From positions 279,483 through 343,482 of the forward strand of contig NW_008705593.1 of the NCBI RefSeq assembly GCF_000186865.1: a stretch of 64,000 nucleotides of DNA, written 5' to 3'. Positions 7,989-17,580 of this stretch are shown here, piece after piece; position 1 is the first letter of the stretch; every line of letters starts with the position of its first letter. The notes beneath the pieces are model-generated. The model was not told the origin of the DNA and ran no database searches. It worked only from the letters and a program-made list of their open reading frames with translations. The translations under genes were made by a program, and so were the position numbers. This DNA is from Aureococcus anophagefferens (lineage: Eukaryota; Sar; Pelagophyceae; Pelagomonadales; Pelagomonadaceae).

Positions 7989-10900
7989 TTAGTTCCCGAT
8001 CTTCATGTCGCGCGCGGTGCCCTGCTTCCACGCGTCGAGGCGGACGACGTCGCAGCGGAAGCGGTGCTGCGCGTCCTGGGCGATCCAGTAGGGGCTGTGC
8101 TCCTTGCGCTTCTTCTTCTTCCGGAGCTTGAGGCTCGGCTCGGGCGTCGGCGCGAGGAGGTCCGCGTCCGTCGAGTCGGAGAGGAGGCCCTCGATCTCGT
8201 CGCCGAGGTCGTTGACCTTGATGGCCCGGTGCTTCGAGTCCGCGAGCCGGGACATGGCGCCGAGCTGGTGCTTCCGCGTGCGCTTCGCCTTGCCCGGGCT
8301 CGCGCGCGTCGGCGCGGACAGCGTCGACGAGTGGAGCCGGGCCTCGGCCTCGGGCGGCGCGCTCGGCGTCGTGCCCGGCGCCGTCGCCGCGAGCGACGGC
8401 AGGCTCTTGGACGCGGCGACGGTCCGCGGCGGCGGCACGTCGCGCGGCGCGCCGTCCGCGCGCTCCGCGAGGAGCGCGTCGACGTCGACGGCCTCGGAGA
8501 CGACGATGAGCTCCTTGAGGTGGCCCTTGTCGCCGAGCTGGGTCCGCGCCTCGGCCACGGAGCCGCCGGCCTCCGCCAGCGCGCAGAAGACGACGTCGTT
8601 GGGCAGCGTCCGGTGCACGGAGCGCACGTTCGCGACGGCCTTGCGCAGCGCGACGGGGGAAGCGTAGGCGTCGCGGTGCCGCGCGAGGAGCGCCTTCCAC
8701 TCGTCGAGGTAGGGGTGGAGCCCCTGGACGTAGCCGAGCTGGCGGAAGTGGACGAGGCTCTCCTTGCGGCGCACGGCCGTCGGCGGCAGCGACGACGGCG
8801 CGAGGCCGCCGGGCAACCCGCCGAAGGGCTGCGGCGGCGGCAGCGGCGCGGGCCGCCGCGCCGCGAAGGGCCGCGCGCAGTAGGGGTGGCGCGCGACCTC
8901 GGGCGTCGGCGGCCGCAGAGCCGCCAGCTCCTCGAGGCGCAGGCGCTCCCGCTCCGCGGCGTCCTTCTCCTCGAGGAGGTCCAGCAGGTTGCGCGCGCTC
9001 TCGTACGCCAGCTGCGCGAGCTCCGCGTCGCGCGCCCTGTCCCGCGCGCGCTCCGCCTCCATGGCGCGGTGCGCGGCCTCGGCGGCCTCGTGGACGATGC
9101 GGTACTCCTCGGCCGTCTTCTTGTGGAGCGCCACGGCGTGGGCGATGGCGTCCTGGGCCGCGAGCGTGTCCAGGCGGATCGCCTCGAGGCGCTCGCCCTC
9201 GAGCACGAACTTGTGGAGCGGCGGCTTCTGGCTCTTTTTGACGAGGGCCGACGCGACGTTGCCCCGCGTCTCCTCGAAGGCGCCGACGAGCCGCGCCTCG
9301 AAGGTCGCCGACGCGGCCGCGAAGCCGGCGCGCTGGCTCCCGTAGACCAAGGCCTCCGCGCGGCACCGGAGGAGCTCGACGCCGAGCGTCGTCCGCGCGG
9401 CGCCGATGACCGCGACCGTCGACGACGCGGATGACACGGCCGCGTCGGCGGAGACCTCCGCGAGCTGCCGCGCCTCGCCGATCTCCGCGTCGGACTTGCG
9501 CTTCGCGCCCCGGAGCCGGAGAGCACCTTTCTCCAGCACGAGGAGCTTCGCCAAATCCGCGGCGAGGTCCCGCAGCGCAAACAGGTCCTTCTTCGGGTCG
9601 GGCATCTCCGCGGGCCCGCCCATGAAGGCCCAGTCCGCCGGCGTCAGGGCCAGCGCGCGGGCCGCGCCCGTGTCGCACTCGAACGCCCGGAGCTCGAGCG
9701 CCTCGGCCTTGGCGACCGCGCGGACGAGGTAGTGGCGGCCGTCGGCGGCCTTGACGCCGCGCGACAGGACGACCTTGCCGCGCGCGAGCGCGCGCGCCTT
9801 CGCGGACCGGTTCGCCTTGCGCATGGCGACGCGCGCGTGCTCGAGCTGCCCCTCGGCGGACCGCGAGTGCGTCGCCTGGAGCGACTCGCGGCGGTTGCAC
9901 TCCGTGACCCGCGCGTCGCAGATGCCAATCGCAAAAGCCACGGCCGCGTCCTCGACGGCGCGGAGCACGCCGCGCTCGGCGAGCGCCTCGGCGACGTGCT
10001 GGCGAGCTTCGGCGTTGAGCGCGGCCTGCGTCGCCTCGCGGTCCCGCTCCTCTTTCGCGGCCCGCGACCGCGACGCCTCCAGGGACGCCTCCAGCGCCGC
10101 GCGGCGCTCCGCCGCGGCGGCGGAGCTCTCGCCCGCGGCGCTCCGCGTGCTCGCGAGGTCGTCGAGCGTCGCCGCGAGGTCGCCGCGCGCGGCCGCGAGC
10201 TCCTTGCGCAGCGCGGAGACCTCGGCGCGCTCCGCGGCGAGCGCGCGGTCGAAGGCCGCGCGGTCGCCGGCGCGCTCGCTCCGCGCGGCCTCGAGGGCCG
10301 CGGCGTGCTGCGCCGCCTCGGCGACGAGCTGCTCGCGGACCATGGCCGCCTGGGCCTCGAGGAGCTCGAAGGACTGGCGCCGGCTCTCGGCCGCGGACGC
10401 AAGTTGCGACCGCGTGACGTCGTGCGCGGACGCCTCGTCGAAGGCGGCGCCCGGCGCCGGCGCCGGGCACGCGGACGGCGCCGGCGCCGCCGCGAAGGAG
10501 TAGTACTTGTCCGGCAGGGGCGTCTTGGGCCTTATCGGCGCGGGCTCGGGCACCTTCTCGACGTCGTCGATGTCGAGGAGCGTGTCGACGTGGCCGTCGC
10601 GGCTCGGGTCGTGCTCGAGGGCCGGCGCCTTGGGGATGCCCTTGGAGTCGTTCATGACGTCGTCGAGGCTCAGGTCGCCGACGCTCGGGTCGCCGGCGGA
10701 CGACGGCGCGGGCGTCGGCGCGGGCACGACGGCGACGGCGACGACGACGACGGGCTCGGGCGCGGTCTCGACGGAGCTCTCGTCCGGGTAGCCGTCGAGG
10801 AAGGTCAGCATCTCCCGGTCCGAGGGCTGGGTGGAATCCTCCCGGAGCGTGTGCGGCGTGCAGACGCTCCGGTCGTCGCCGGACGCCTCCTCGATCGTCG

Positions 10901-12179
10901 ACATGTCGCCCGGCGGCGGCACCGGCTCGGGCTCGGGCTCCTTGAAGACGACGCGCCGCCGCTGCTGGAGGCCGCGCACGAGGGCCGTGATGGAGAGCAT
11001 GGCGTAGGACGACTGGCTCACGACCGGCGGCAGCGCCGCGACGTACTGGTCGATCGTCTTCGTCGCGCCGTCGGCCGACGCCTCGGCCGCCCAGGCCCCC
11101 GCGACCGCGCAGAGCTGCGAGTCGCCCGGGCTCCGGTCGATGGCGCAGTTGAGCGCGCCGAGGGCGAGGTCGTGGCGGCCGCAGCGGCGCTGGACCTTGG
11201 CGAGGCGGTACCAGTGCGCGCGGCCCGCGCCGCCGGGGTCGCGGCGCGCGCCCTCCTCGTAGAGGTCCGCCGCGTAGAGGTCGAGCCCCGCGAAGGCGCA
11301 CTTGTCGCCGAGGGCGCGCCAGGTCCCCGCCGCGTCGAGCCAGGCCTCGACGGACGCCGGCGGCGCCTCCGCGTCCTCGAGGAGGCCCGACGTCTCGAGC
11401 GAGTGGAACAGCTTCGCGAAGAGGCCCGTGGCCGTGTCCCGGAGCGCGTCGGCCTCGCGCAGCCGGCTCGCCGCCGCCGCCGCGCCCTCGGGCTCCTCGC
11501 CGTCCTTCAAATCGGGCCCGACCTCCGTCTGGTAGCGCGACCAGTCGAGGTACGCGCGCGCGAGCAGAAACAACAGCTCCGCGTTGTTGAACGCGGACAC
11601 GCCGCCCGCGCGCGCGAGCCGGTAGATGAGCGCGACGGCCTGGGCGTGGTGGTGCAGGGCGTGCTGGTAGAGCATGGCCACCCGCAGGATGACGACGCGG
11701 CGCTCCGCGCCGGGCGTCGACGCCGCGTCGACCAAAGCTCCCAGCGTCGCCGCGGCGCCCGCGAAGTCGCCGTAGAGCAGCTGGACCTCGGCGCGCTCGC
11801 TCAGCTGCTCCGGCGCGAGGCCCGCGGGGCCGGCGTCGAGGGCCGCCCGGTCCCAGCCGGCGTAGGCGCCCGCGACGAGGCCCGGCGACGCGCACGCGCC
11901 GCTGCTCCGAAAGGCCTCGAACTGCGCGCCCGCGTACTTCGCCCAGAAGCCCGCCGCGTCGTCGCGGTCGCCGAAGCCCCGGTCCGACGCGATCTGGAGC
12001 AGCCCCGCGGCGACGACGCGCACGCGGCTCTCCTGGCCCCGGAAGTGGCGGTGCACGTTGCAGGCGTGGAGGGCCAACCCGAGCCGCCCGACGATCTCCG
12101 TGCGCTTGTCGTACTGGTCCTGCGACTTGCCGTCGCGCGTCAGGTAGAGCTGCTGCCGCAGCTCCATGACCGCCTCCAT
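7989..12179 (-). CDS. Large TPR / coiled-coil protein of unknown function
   Basis: The 1396-residue frame has no intron. Residues 1-430 are helical and TPR-like (LYGDFAGAAATLGALVDAA, YRLAKVQRRCGRHDLALGA, LNCAIDRSPGDSQL). Residues 440-620 are low-complexity with acidic and Pro-rich patches. Residues 630-800 and roughly 1000-1150 are long Ala/Glu/Arg coiled coils, and the C-terminal part contains basic stretches (KLRKKKKRKEHSPYW). No signal peptide or enzyme motif is seen. The composition suggests a scaffold or cytoskeletal protein, but no family is recognised. It is divergent from the next gene across 227 bp and faces the DoxX-like gene tail to tail with a 39 bp gap. Confidence 0.7.
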   Translation of the reverse strand: MEAVMELRQQLYLTRDGKSQDQYDKRTEIVGRLGLALHACNVHRHFRGQESRVRVVAAGLLQIASDRGFGDRDDAAGFWAKYAGAQFEAFRSSGACASPGLVAGAYAGWDRAALDAGPAGLAPEQLSERAEVQLLYGDFAGAAATLGALVDAASTPGAERRVVILRVAMLYQHALHHHAQAVALIYRLARAGGVSAFNNAELLFLLARAYLDWSRYQTEVGPDLKDGEEPEGAAAAASRLREADALRDTATGLFAKLFHSLETSGLLEDAEAPPASVEAWLDAAGTWRALGDKCAFAGLDLYAADLYEEGARRDPGGAGRAHWYRLAKVQRRCGRHDLALGALNCAIDRSPGDSQLCAVAGAWAAEASADGATKTIDQYVAALPPVVSQSSYAMLSITALVRGLQQRRRVVFKEPEPEPVPPPGDMSTIEEASGDDRSVCTPHTLREDSTQPSDREMLTFLDGYPDESSVETAPEPVVVVAVAVVPAPTPAPSSAGDPSVGDLSLDDVMNDSKGIPKAPALEHDPSRDGHVDTLLDIDDVEKVPEPAPIRPKTPLPDKYYSFAAAPAPSACPAPAPGAAFDEASAHDVTRSQLASAAESRRQSFELLEAQAAMVREQLVAEAAQHAAALEAARSERAGDRAAFDRALAAERAEVSALRKELAAARGDLAATLDDLASTRSAAGESSAAAAERRAALEASLEASRSRAAKEERDREATQAALNAEARQHVAEALAERGVLRAVEDAAVAFAIGICDARVTECNRRESLQATHSRSAEGQLEHARVAMRKANRSAKARALARGKVVLSRGVKAADGRHYLVRAVAKAEALELRAFECDTGAARALALTPADWAFMGGPAEMPDPKKDLFALRDLAADLAKLLVLEKGALRLRGAKRKSDAEIGEARQLAEVSADAAVSSASSTVAVIGAARTTLGVELLRCRAEALVYGSQRAGFAAASATFEARLVGAFEETRGNVASALVKKSQKPPLHKFVLEGERLEAIRLDTLAAQDAIAHAVALHKKTAEEYRIVHEAAEAAHRAMEAERARDRARDAELAQLAYESARNLLDLLEEKDAAERERLRLEELAALRPPTPEVARHPYCARPFAARRPAPLPPPQPFGGLPGGLAPSSLPPTAVRRKESLVHFRQLGYVQGLHPYLDEWKALLARHRDAYASPVALRKAVANVRSVHRTLPNDVVFCALAEAGGSVAEARTQLGDKGHLKELIVVSEAVDVDALLAERADGAPRDVPPPRTVAASKSLPSLAATAPGTTPSAPPEAEARLHSSTLSAPTRASPGKAKRTRKHQLGAMSRLADSKHRAIKVNDLGDEIEGLLSDSTDADLLAPTPEPSLKLRKKKKRKEHSPYWIAQDAQHRFRCDVVRLDAWKQGTARDMKIGN

Positions 12180-12406
12180 GGTGTTGTGAGGGGTGTCGCC
12201 GCCGCGCGGAGGCAGCCCCCCCCTCCAGAGACGCCGCGGCGCTGAGCTCGGACTGCCGAAATGATGTTGTCTTCAAGATCGGTGGATCACGAGGTTTGCC
12301 ACAAAGTGTTGCGAAGCCTCGTCGTCGCTGGCTTTGGATTCGAGCGTCGTCGTCGCCGCGCCGGCCGCAGCTCACGTCCCAGACCGGGCACCGCGACTCG
12401 CGAGCC

Positions 12407-13723
12407 ATGTTTTTCGCGCCGCACCTCGAATTCGAGGCCGAGGAGGAGGCGTCGGCCGCGCCGGAGGAGGCCGCCGCGCCGGCGCCGGCGAGCCCGCCGG
12501 AGGAGGCCGCCGCCGCGCCGGCGCCGGCGCCCGCCGCCGAGCCGGCACCCGCGCCCGCCGCCGCGCCGGCGCCGGCGCCCGCCGAGGACGCGACGCTCGA
12601 GGAGCGGAAGAAGGCGACGCGCGTCGTCGGCACCGTGGAGAAGATCCAGGTCCAGCTCGACGGCAGCAGCGCGGCGGGGAGCAGGGAGCAGGTCGCGCTG
12701 CCCGACGGCCGCGTCGTGTCGTTCGTCGTGCCCGAGGGCTTCTCGCCGGGCCAGGTCATCGAGGTCGAGGTCGGCCGGACGACGTACGACGGGTCGAACC
12801 AGCCCGGGGCGGCGACGCTGCCCAAGGCCGTGACGCGCGAGGACCTCGCGACGTTCTTCCGCAAGGGCGTCGAGGCCATGGAGGACGAAACGACCATGGC
12901 CCTGCTTCTGGACCCGGAGGCGACGCTGCGGCCGGGGAAGCGGCTGATCGAATTGCAGCAGGTCGAATTCGACAAGCTGGGCATCGACCGGCAGGTCGGC
13001 TGCGTCGCCGCGTCCAAGGTCGGCGCGGACTACCCCGACGACGCGGAGCTCGCGGAGCTGCAGCAGACCTTCATGCGCACGGCCCAGGAGACCTACGTCA
13101 AGGCGTTGGAGGCGCTGAAGCCTAAAAAACTCCAGACGGCGGGCAAGATCCCGCGCGCGATGGTGCTCGAGTTCTTCGACGCGTGCAACACGGTCATGCA
13201 GCTCCAGGCGACGAAGGACCGCCTCGCGGCCTACTTCAAGGAGCACGGCAAGATGCCCAACGAGCTCATCATCACGATCCAGAAGGACATGCTCGAGACG
13301 CTCGGCTTCGAGCGCGAGTGGGCCTGCTCCATGCTCAACCGGCTGTCCATCGACTTCCCCAACGACCAGGAGCTCGGCCGCGCCATGCAGGTCTGGGCCA
13401 TGACGGCCCAGGCGGCCTGCAAGCAGGCCGTCGCGGAGAACGCGCCGTCGCTCCAGCCGGGCTCCGACGAGATGATGGACATGGCCGCGATCCAGGCCGA
13501 GGCCCAGGGCGAGCTCGCGACGATGCGGCCCGCGGACGCCGACGCGTTCATGGCGAAGATGCAGAAGCGCGTCGCCGTCTTCCAGAAGCTCAACCCGCCG
13601 GACCGCATGCGCTACGTGTCCAAGCTGCCCCACCGGGAGAAGGTCGACTTCGTCAAGGCCCAGATCCTCATGATGAGCCAGATGCAGCAGATGCAGCAGC
13701 AGATGCAGCAGGCGTCCATGTAA
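12407..13723 (+). CDS. Unknown protein with Ala/Pro-rich N-terminus and Met/Gln-rich tail
   Basis: The 438-residue frame starts at ATGTTTTTCGCG. Residues 1-65 are an Ala/Pro/Glu tract. Residues 75-125 form a small beta-rich region (TRVVGTVEKIQVQLDG, QVALPDGRVVSFVVPEGF, PGQVIEVEVG) reminiscent of a small beta-barrel such as SH3-like or OB folds. Residues 140-430 are helical and soluble, ending in a MSQMQQMQQQMQQASM tail. No catalytic motif is recognised. A protein-interaction role is plausible but unproven. Its stop lies 57 bp from the stop of the convergent RING gene. Confidence 0.75.
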   Translation: MFFAPHLEFEAEEEASAAPEEAAAPAPASPPEEAAAAPAPAPAAEPAPAPAAAPAPAPAEDATLEERKKATRVVGTVEKIQVQLDGSSAAGSREQVALPDGRVVSFVVPEGFSPGQVIEVEVGRTTYDGSNQPGAATLPKAVTREDLATFFRKGVEAMEDETTMALLLDPEATLRPGKRLIELQQVEFDKLGIDRQVGCVAASKVGADYPDDAELAELQQTFMRTAQETYVKALEALKPKKLQTAGKIPRAMVLEFFDACNTVMQLQATKDRLAAYFKEHGKMPNELIITIQKDMLETLGFEREWACSMLNRLSIDFPNDQELGRAMQVWAMTAQAACKQAVAENAPSLQPGSDEMMDMAAIQAEAQGELATMRPADADAFMAKMQKRVAVFQKLNPPDRMRYVSKLPHREKVDFVKAQILMMSQMQQMQQQMQQASM

Positions 13724-13780
13724 GCGACGTTAGTGGGGCTCGCCGGCGGGGGAGGGCCGGGCCCGGGCGCGCGCGTTTTT

Positions 13781-14815
13781 TCACGCGCGCGGCGGCTCCG
13801 TCGCGGCGGCGGACGCGATGAGCCGCGCGGCGGCGAGGCCGCCGCCGGAGACGGAGCGCGCCAGATCCGGCGTCGCCGCGGGCTCGCGGGCCTGCTGGAG
13901 GCGGCGGATCGTCGCGACGGGGTGCGCCGTCGCCCGCGGCGCCGTGGGCGCGTTCGACGCGGCCGTCGCCGCGGCCGCGGACGCCGTCGCGCGGCCGCGG
14001 AGCGTCGCGGTCCGCTCGGCGAAGGTCGACGGCGCGGCCGCCGGCGCCTGGGCCGCGCGGACCTGGGCCCGGAGCCGGTGCGCGGACGAGCCGCGCGCGA
14101 CGGCCGCGGCGACGGCGCCGCGCTCGCGCGCGGCGTCGCCGCGGTCCCGCTCGGCCTGGCGCGCCGCCGCGCGGCGCTCGATGGCGCCGGCGTCGACGAC
14201 GAGGTAGGAGCGGCCGCCGACCTCGGCCGTCGCCGCGTCGATGGCGACGAGGAACGCGGCGTCGTCGCCGTCCGACGACGCGTCGTCGTCGTCGCCGCCG
14301 ACGGCGGCGGCGGCGGCGGCGGCGTCGGTGCCGCGCTCGCCGCGGCGCACCATCTCGAGGAGGGGCATGGTCACGGCGTCGTAGGCCGCGAGCTCGACGA
14401 GCGACGCGGCGGCCTCGCGCGCGGCGACCGTCGCCGCGACCTCGCCGGAGCCGTCGGCGCCCTCGGCCGCCGCCGGGGCGGCGGGCTCGGGCGGCGTCTC
14501 CTCGTAGGGCATCTCGAAGCGGCAGACGGGGCACGTGTAGTTCATGCCGAGCCACGTCGAGATGCAGTGGCGGTGGAACCGCGACTTGCAGTGGCACGGC
14601 AGGCGGCAGCAGCCCGTGGCCTTGCGGTCCGCGTCCTCGCCGGGCTCGGCGTCGGACCCGTCGAGGCGGCCGAGGCAGACGCTGCAGGGCTCNNNNNNNN
14701 NNNNNNNNNNNNNNNNNNNNNNNNNNNNNNNNNNNNNNNNNNGCTCCCGCAGCAGGCGCAGGCGGAAGCTCAGCTGGTTCAGGCGGTTCAGGGATTGCGT
14801 GATGTCCTCCATCAT
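13781..14815 (-). CDS. RING-type protein, interrupted by an assembly gap
   Basis: The frame runs from the ATG at 14815 (MMEDITQSLNRLNQLSF) to TGA at 13781-13783. A 50 N gap (14693-14742) sits just before the RING. After it, residues include CSVCLGRLDG, then CCRLPCHCKSRFHRHC, ISTWLGMNYTCPVCRF, which supply the paired Cys/His ligands and the CxxC end of a RING. The spacing around the central Cys-His is a few residues longer than in classic RING-H2. RING proteins usually act as E3 ubiquitin ligases with an E2 enzyme. The C-terminal two thirds are Ala-rich with low-complexity Asp/Ala runs. True length is uncertain because the gap size is a placeholder. Confidence 0.75.
   Translation of the reverse strand: MMEDITQSLNRLNQLSFRLRLLREXXXXXXXXXXXXXXXXXEPCSVCLGRLDGSDAEPGEDADRKATGCCRLPCHCKSRFHRHCISTWLGMNYTCPVCRFEMPYEETPPEPAAPAAAEGADGSGEVAATVAAREAAASLVELAAYDAVTMPLLEMVRRGERGTDAAAAAAAVGGDDDDASSDGDDAAFLVAIDAATAEVGGRSYLVVDAGAIERRAAARQAERDRGDAARERGAVAAAVARGSSAHRLRAQVRAAQAPAAAPSTFAERTATLRGRATASAAAATAASNAPTAPRATAHPVATIRRLQQAREPAATPDLARSVSGGGLAAARLIASAAATEPPRA
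14693..14742. other. Assembly gap, 50 N
   Basis: Exactly fifty undetermined bases, a placeholder size. It lies inside the RING gene coding region. The frame happens to stay the same on both sides, which supports one gene but says nothing of the true gap length. Confidence 0.99.
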
Positions 14816-15067
14816 CGCAGGGCGGAGGCGGGACTCGCGGGCGGGCGCCCCGGCCGGAAGGAGGCGGGGGCCCCGGCGGCGGCGGGGGTCGTTTCTGCGC
14901 CACGGGAGGCCTGCGTTGCCTCGGAGAGCGTCGGGGCAGCCACAGAGAGCTCTGTTGTGAATGTTCAAGCACGACCTCGCCACAGGATGTTGCTTTTCCC
15001 GGCGCAAGGTGAACCTGGTTGCCGTCGAGCACCGATTGCAGGAGCCATCGGCGGGCGCCGCCTCGCC

Positions 15068-15772
15068 ATGCGGCTCCTCGTGCTGGCGGCCCTCGCGGCC
15101 TGCAGCCGCGCGAACATCGGCGCGCCGAAGCCGAGCACGGCCGTGCCCGTGGGCCCCAACGCCGGCGGCCCGGGCGCGGCCTGGGACTGGCGGCGGCAGC
15201 TCAACGACGTGCTGCCGCACGTGCAGGTGCGCGTCGCGCCGCTGACGAACCTGAAGCTGCGGAAGAACATCCGGTGGCTGAGCACGCTGCTGAGCGTCGG
15301 CGCCGACTACAGCACGCAGCAGGGCGTCTGGAGCATGAAGTACTCGTGGGAGGACTCGTTAATTGGCGGCCGGCTCACGCTCAAGGGCAGCGAGCTCCAG
15401 CTCCACAAGGCCTGGGTCTTCGCCCTCGGCGGCGCGTCGAGCCTCGCGGCGACGCTGCGGCTCCGCGGCGCCGTGGACCTGACGACGGGCAAGACGTCCG
15501 CGCGGCTCGGCTTCCGCACGGAGCAGGCGTCCGGCGCGATCAACATCGTCGAGGGCGTCGACCTCGTGAAGAAGCTGCCGCTCGACGGCGCCGACGGCCA
15601 CGCGAAGCTCGAGGTGAAGCTCCGCGTCGCCTTCCCCCAGCCGGACATCGCCGCGAACCGCGAGGCGAGGACCGAGCGGGCCGACGCCGACGAGCGGCGG
15701 TCCGACGTCTACGTCGGCATGGGCGACCTCGAGATCGACGTCGACGAGCTCAACCTGTGCCTGGACTGGTGA
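15068..15772 (+). CDS. Secreted or organelle-targeted protein of unknown function
   Basis: The 234-residue protein begins MRLLVLAALAACSRANIG, a clear signal peptide. The mature part is soluble and beta-rich, with alternating motifs such as VQVRVAPLTNLKLRKN, SVGADYSTQQGVWSMKYSW, LIGGRLTLKGSELQ, and AKLEVKLRVAFPQPDI. It has no membrane helix after the signal, and few Cys. I recognise no family. The amphipathic strand pattern could belong to a beta-barrel or lipid-binding sheet. It may be plastid-directed, but no Phe follows the predicted cleavage site. The gene ends 9 bp from the stop of the convergent SDR gene. Confidence 0.75.
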   Translation: MRLLVLAALAACSRANIGAPKPSTAVPVGPNAGGPGAAWDWRRQLNDVLPHVQVRVAPLTNLKLRKNIRWLSTLLSVGADYSTQQGVWSMKYSWEDSLIGGRLTLKGSELQLHKAWVFALGGASSLAATLRLRGAVDLTTGKTSARLGFRTEQASGAINIVEGVDLVKKLPLDGADGHAKLEVKLRVAFPQPDIAANREARTERADADERRSDVYVGMGDLEIDVDELNLCLDW

Positions 15773-15781
15773 TATAAAGCG

Positions 15782-17422
15782 CTACCACTCCGTTACGCCG
15801 TAGTCCTTGAGGAAGACGCCGAAGGGCGGCGCGGCCGGCTCGCCCGCCGCGACGCGGTTCAGGGGCGCGAGGACGGGGTCCAGGATGCGCGCCGCGGCGT
15901 CGACCTCGTCGATGGGGCTCTGGAAGCCGTGGTCCGCCGCGTGCGCCGCGGCGAGGTGCGCGGGCTTCTCGTCGTTGACCCAGCCCGTGTCCACGGCCGT
16001 CATGTAGATGCCGCAGTCCGCGTAGTCGCCGGCCGACGTCTTCGTGAGCATGTTGAGCGCCGCCTTGGCCATGTTCGTGTGCGGGTGCGTCGGCTGCTTG
16101 CGCCGGTAGAACTTGCCCTCCATCGCGGACACGTTCACGACGAACGACAGCTCGGGCTTGGCGAGCAGCGCCTTGAGCTTCGAGTTCAGCACGAAGGGCG
16201 CCAGCGCGTTGATCGCGAAGACCTCGGCGAGCTCCGGCGTCGACACGTGCTCGAGCTTCAGCGTCCACGAGTTCGTCCGCCGCAGGTCCAGCTGCTGGCC
16301 GAGGTCGCTGTTCGCGTCCGTCGCGGCGGCCGGAAACGCCGCGTCGTCGCGCCGCTCGTCGCCGGGTAAGACGCAGAGCTGGGACCGCCGGGCCGGGTCG
16401 CCGCGGTCGACGTCGCGCAGCGCGACGGCCGACGCGGGCGCCGCGAACGCGCGCGCGTGGCCCGCGGCCTCGGACGTCAACAATTTCGTTGCCTGGCCGC
16501 CCGCGAGCGCGTTTCGCAGGTCGAGCTCGCGCCGCAGCAGGGGCTCGTAGTACTGGGGCGGCCGCCGCACGGTCTGGCACGCGTTGTTGACGAGCACGTC
16601 GAGGCCGTCGGGCAGCAGGTCGTACAACGCGTCGCTCAGCGCCTCGACGGCGCTCAGGTCCCGAAAGTCCGCGCCGACGACCGTCAACCGGTCCCGCCAG
16701 TCGCCGACGTCGGCCTGCGTCGCGAAGCGCGCCGCGCAGTCCGCGGGGAAGCGCGTCGTCGCGACGACGCGCGCGCCGCAGCGCAGCAGCGTGAGCGCGA
16801 CGCGGAAGCCGATCTTCACGCGCGCGCCCGTGACGACGCAGGCCTTGCCGCTTAAATCCGCGACCTGGGACCGCTTGCCGTAGTTCAGCGCCGCGCAGGC
16901 GCCGCAGAACGACGTCCCGTAGAACGCGTGGCGCTCGTTCGCCGGGAAGCGCGCGCGGCAGCCGTAGCACGACGCGAGGCGCCACGCGGGCCCGCCCGCG
17001 CCGTCCGCCGCCGGCGTCTCCTCGGCGACGCAGGGCCCGTCGGCGATGCGCGGCAGGCCGTCGGCGCTCGCCGCGAGCCGCTCGAGGCGCGCGGCGCGCA
17101 GCGCGCACCGGTCCGCGGCCTTCTTCTCCGCGGCGACCGCCTGCTGCCGCGCGCGGTTCGCGGCGCGCTTGTGCGCCTTGCGCGCCGCGGCCTTGGCGCT
17201 CCCGTCGGCCGCGCCGCTCCCGTCGAAGGTGCGGCCGAGGGCCCGCGCCACGAGGGGGCCCAGGGCGCCGCGCAGGGGGCGCAACGCCTTCGAGGACTCG
17301 TAGGCCTCGACGTCGAGCGCGACGCACGCGTCGAGGACCCTGATCGCCGTCGCGACGTCCTCCGGCGCGAGGTGCGCTGGGAGTTGCTCCGGCGCCTCCG
17401 GTGGGAGCACCGGAGCCGCCAT
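15782..17422 (-). CDS. Short-chain dehydrogenase/reductase with N-terminal Cys4 module
   Basis: The 546-residue protein starts at ATGGCGGCTCCG (17422). A TTG further upstream is in frame but lacks an ATG. Residues 60-110 are a basic coiled region. Around 145-185, CYGCRARFP and FCGACAALNYG give two CxxC pairs that may bind zinc. An SDR domain follows: KACVVTGARVKIGFRVALTLL (cofactor-binding region), DVLVNNACQT, FVVNVSAMEG and a Y..K pair that could be in HPHTNMAKAALNM (Tyr not obvious). The classical YxxxK therefore looks altered, and activity is uncertain. The substrate is unknown. The C-terminus (FGVFLKDYGVTEW) has no targeting signal. The gene is divergent from the sulfatase, with 158 bp between the start codons. 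Confidence 0.8.
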   Translation of the reverse strand: MAAPVLPPEAPEQLPAHLAPEDVATAIRVLDACVALDVEAYESSKALRPLRGALGPLVARALGRTFDGSGAADGSAKAAARKAHKRAANRARQQAVAAEKKAADRCALRAARLERLAASADGLPRIADGPCVAEETPAADGAGGPAWRLASCYGCRARFPANERHAFYGTSFCGACAALNYGKRSQVADLSGKACVVTGARVKIGFRVALTLLRCGARVVATTRFPADCAARFATQADVGDWRDRLTVVGADFRDLSAVEALSDALYDLLPDGLDVLVNNACQTVRRPPQYYEPLLRRELDLRNALAGGQATKLLTSEAAGHARAFAAPASAVALRDVDRGDPARRSQLCVLPGDERRDDAAFPAAATDANSDLGQQLDLRRTNSWTLKLEHVSTPELAEVFAINALAPFVLNSKLKALLAKPELSFVVNVSAMEGKFYRRKQPTHPHTNMAKAALNMLTKTSAGDYADCGIYMTAVDTGWVNDEKPAHLAAAHAADHGFQSPIDEVDAAARILDPVLAPLNRVAAGEPAAPPFGVFLKDYGVTEW

Positions 17423-17580
17423 CGCTGCGCTTCGCCGACTTGCAGGCAACGTTTGCGCCGCCGACCATGATGGGCCAGGCTTCTTGCCCAGTTCGAGGCA
17501 GCCCGTCGTGCGTGATGGGCTTTCCCGGCGGCCTAAGCTGAAGTGGGTGAGTCAAGTGAGCGTTCGACCCGAGTAGAGTG

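Noticed and set aside
7828..13017. A 1729-codon open frame on the minus strand
   Set aside because: It is the shadow of the TPR/coiled-coil gene and neighbours in another frame. It is Arg/Ala/Gly-rich with no domain, as expected where GC-rich third positions remove stops.
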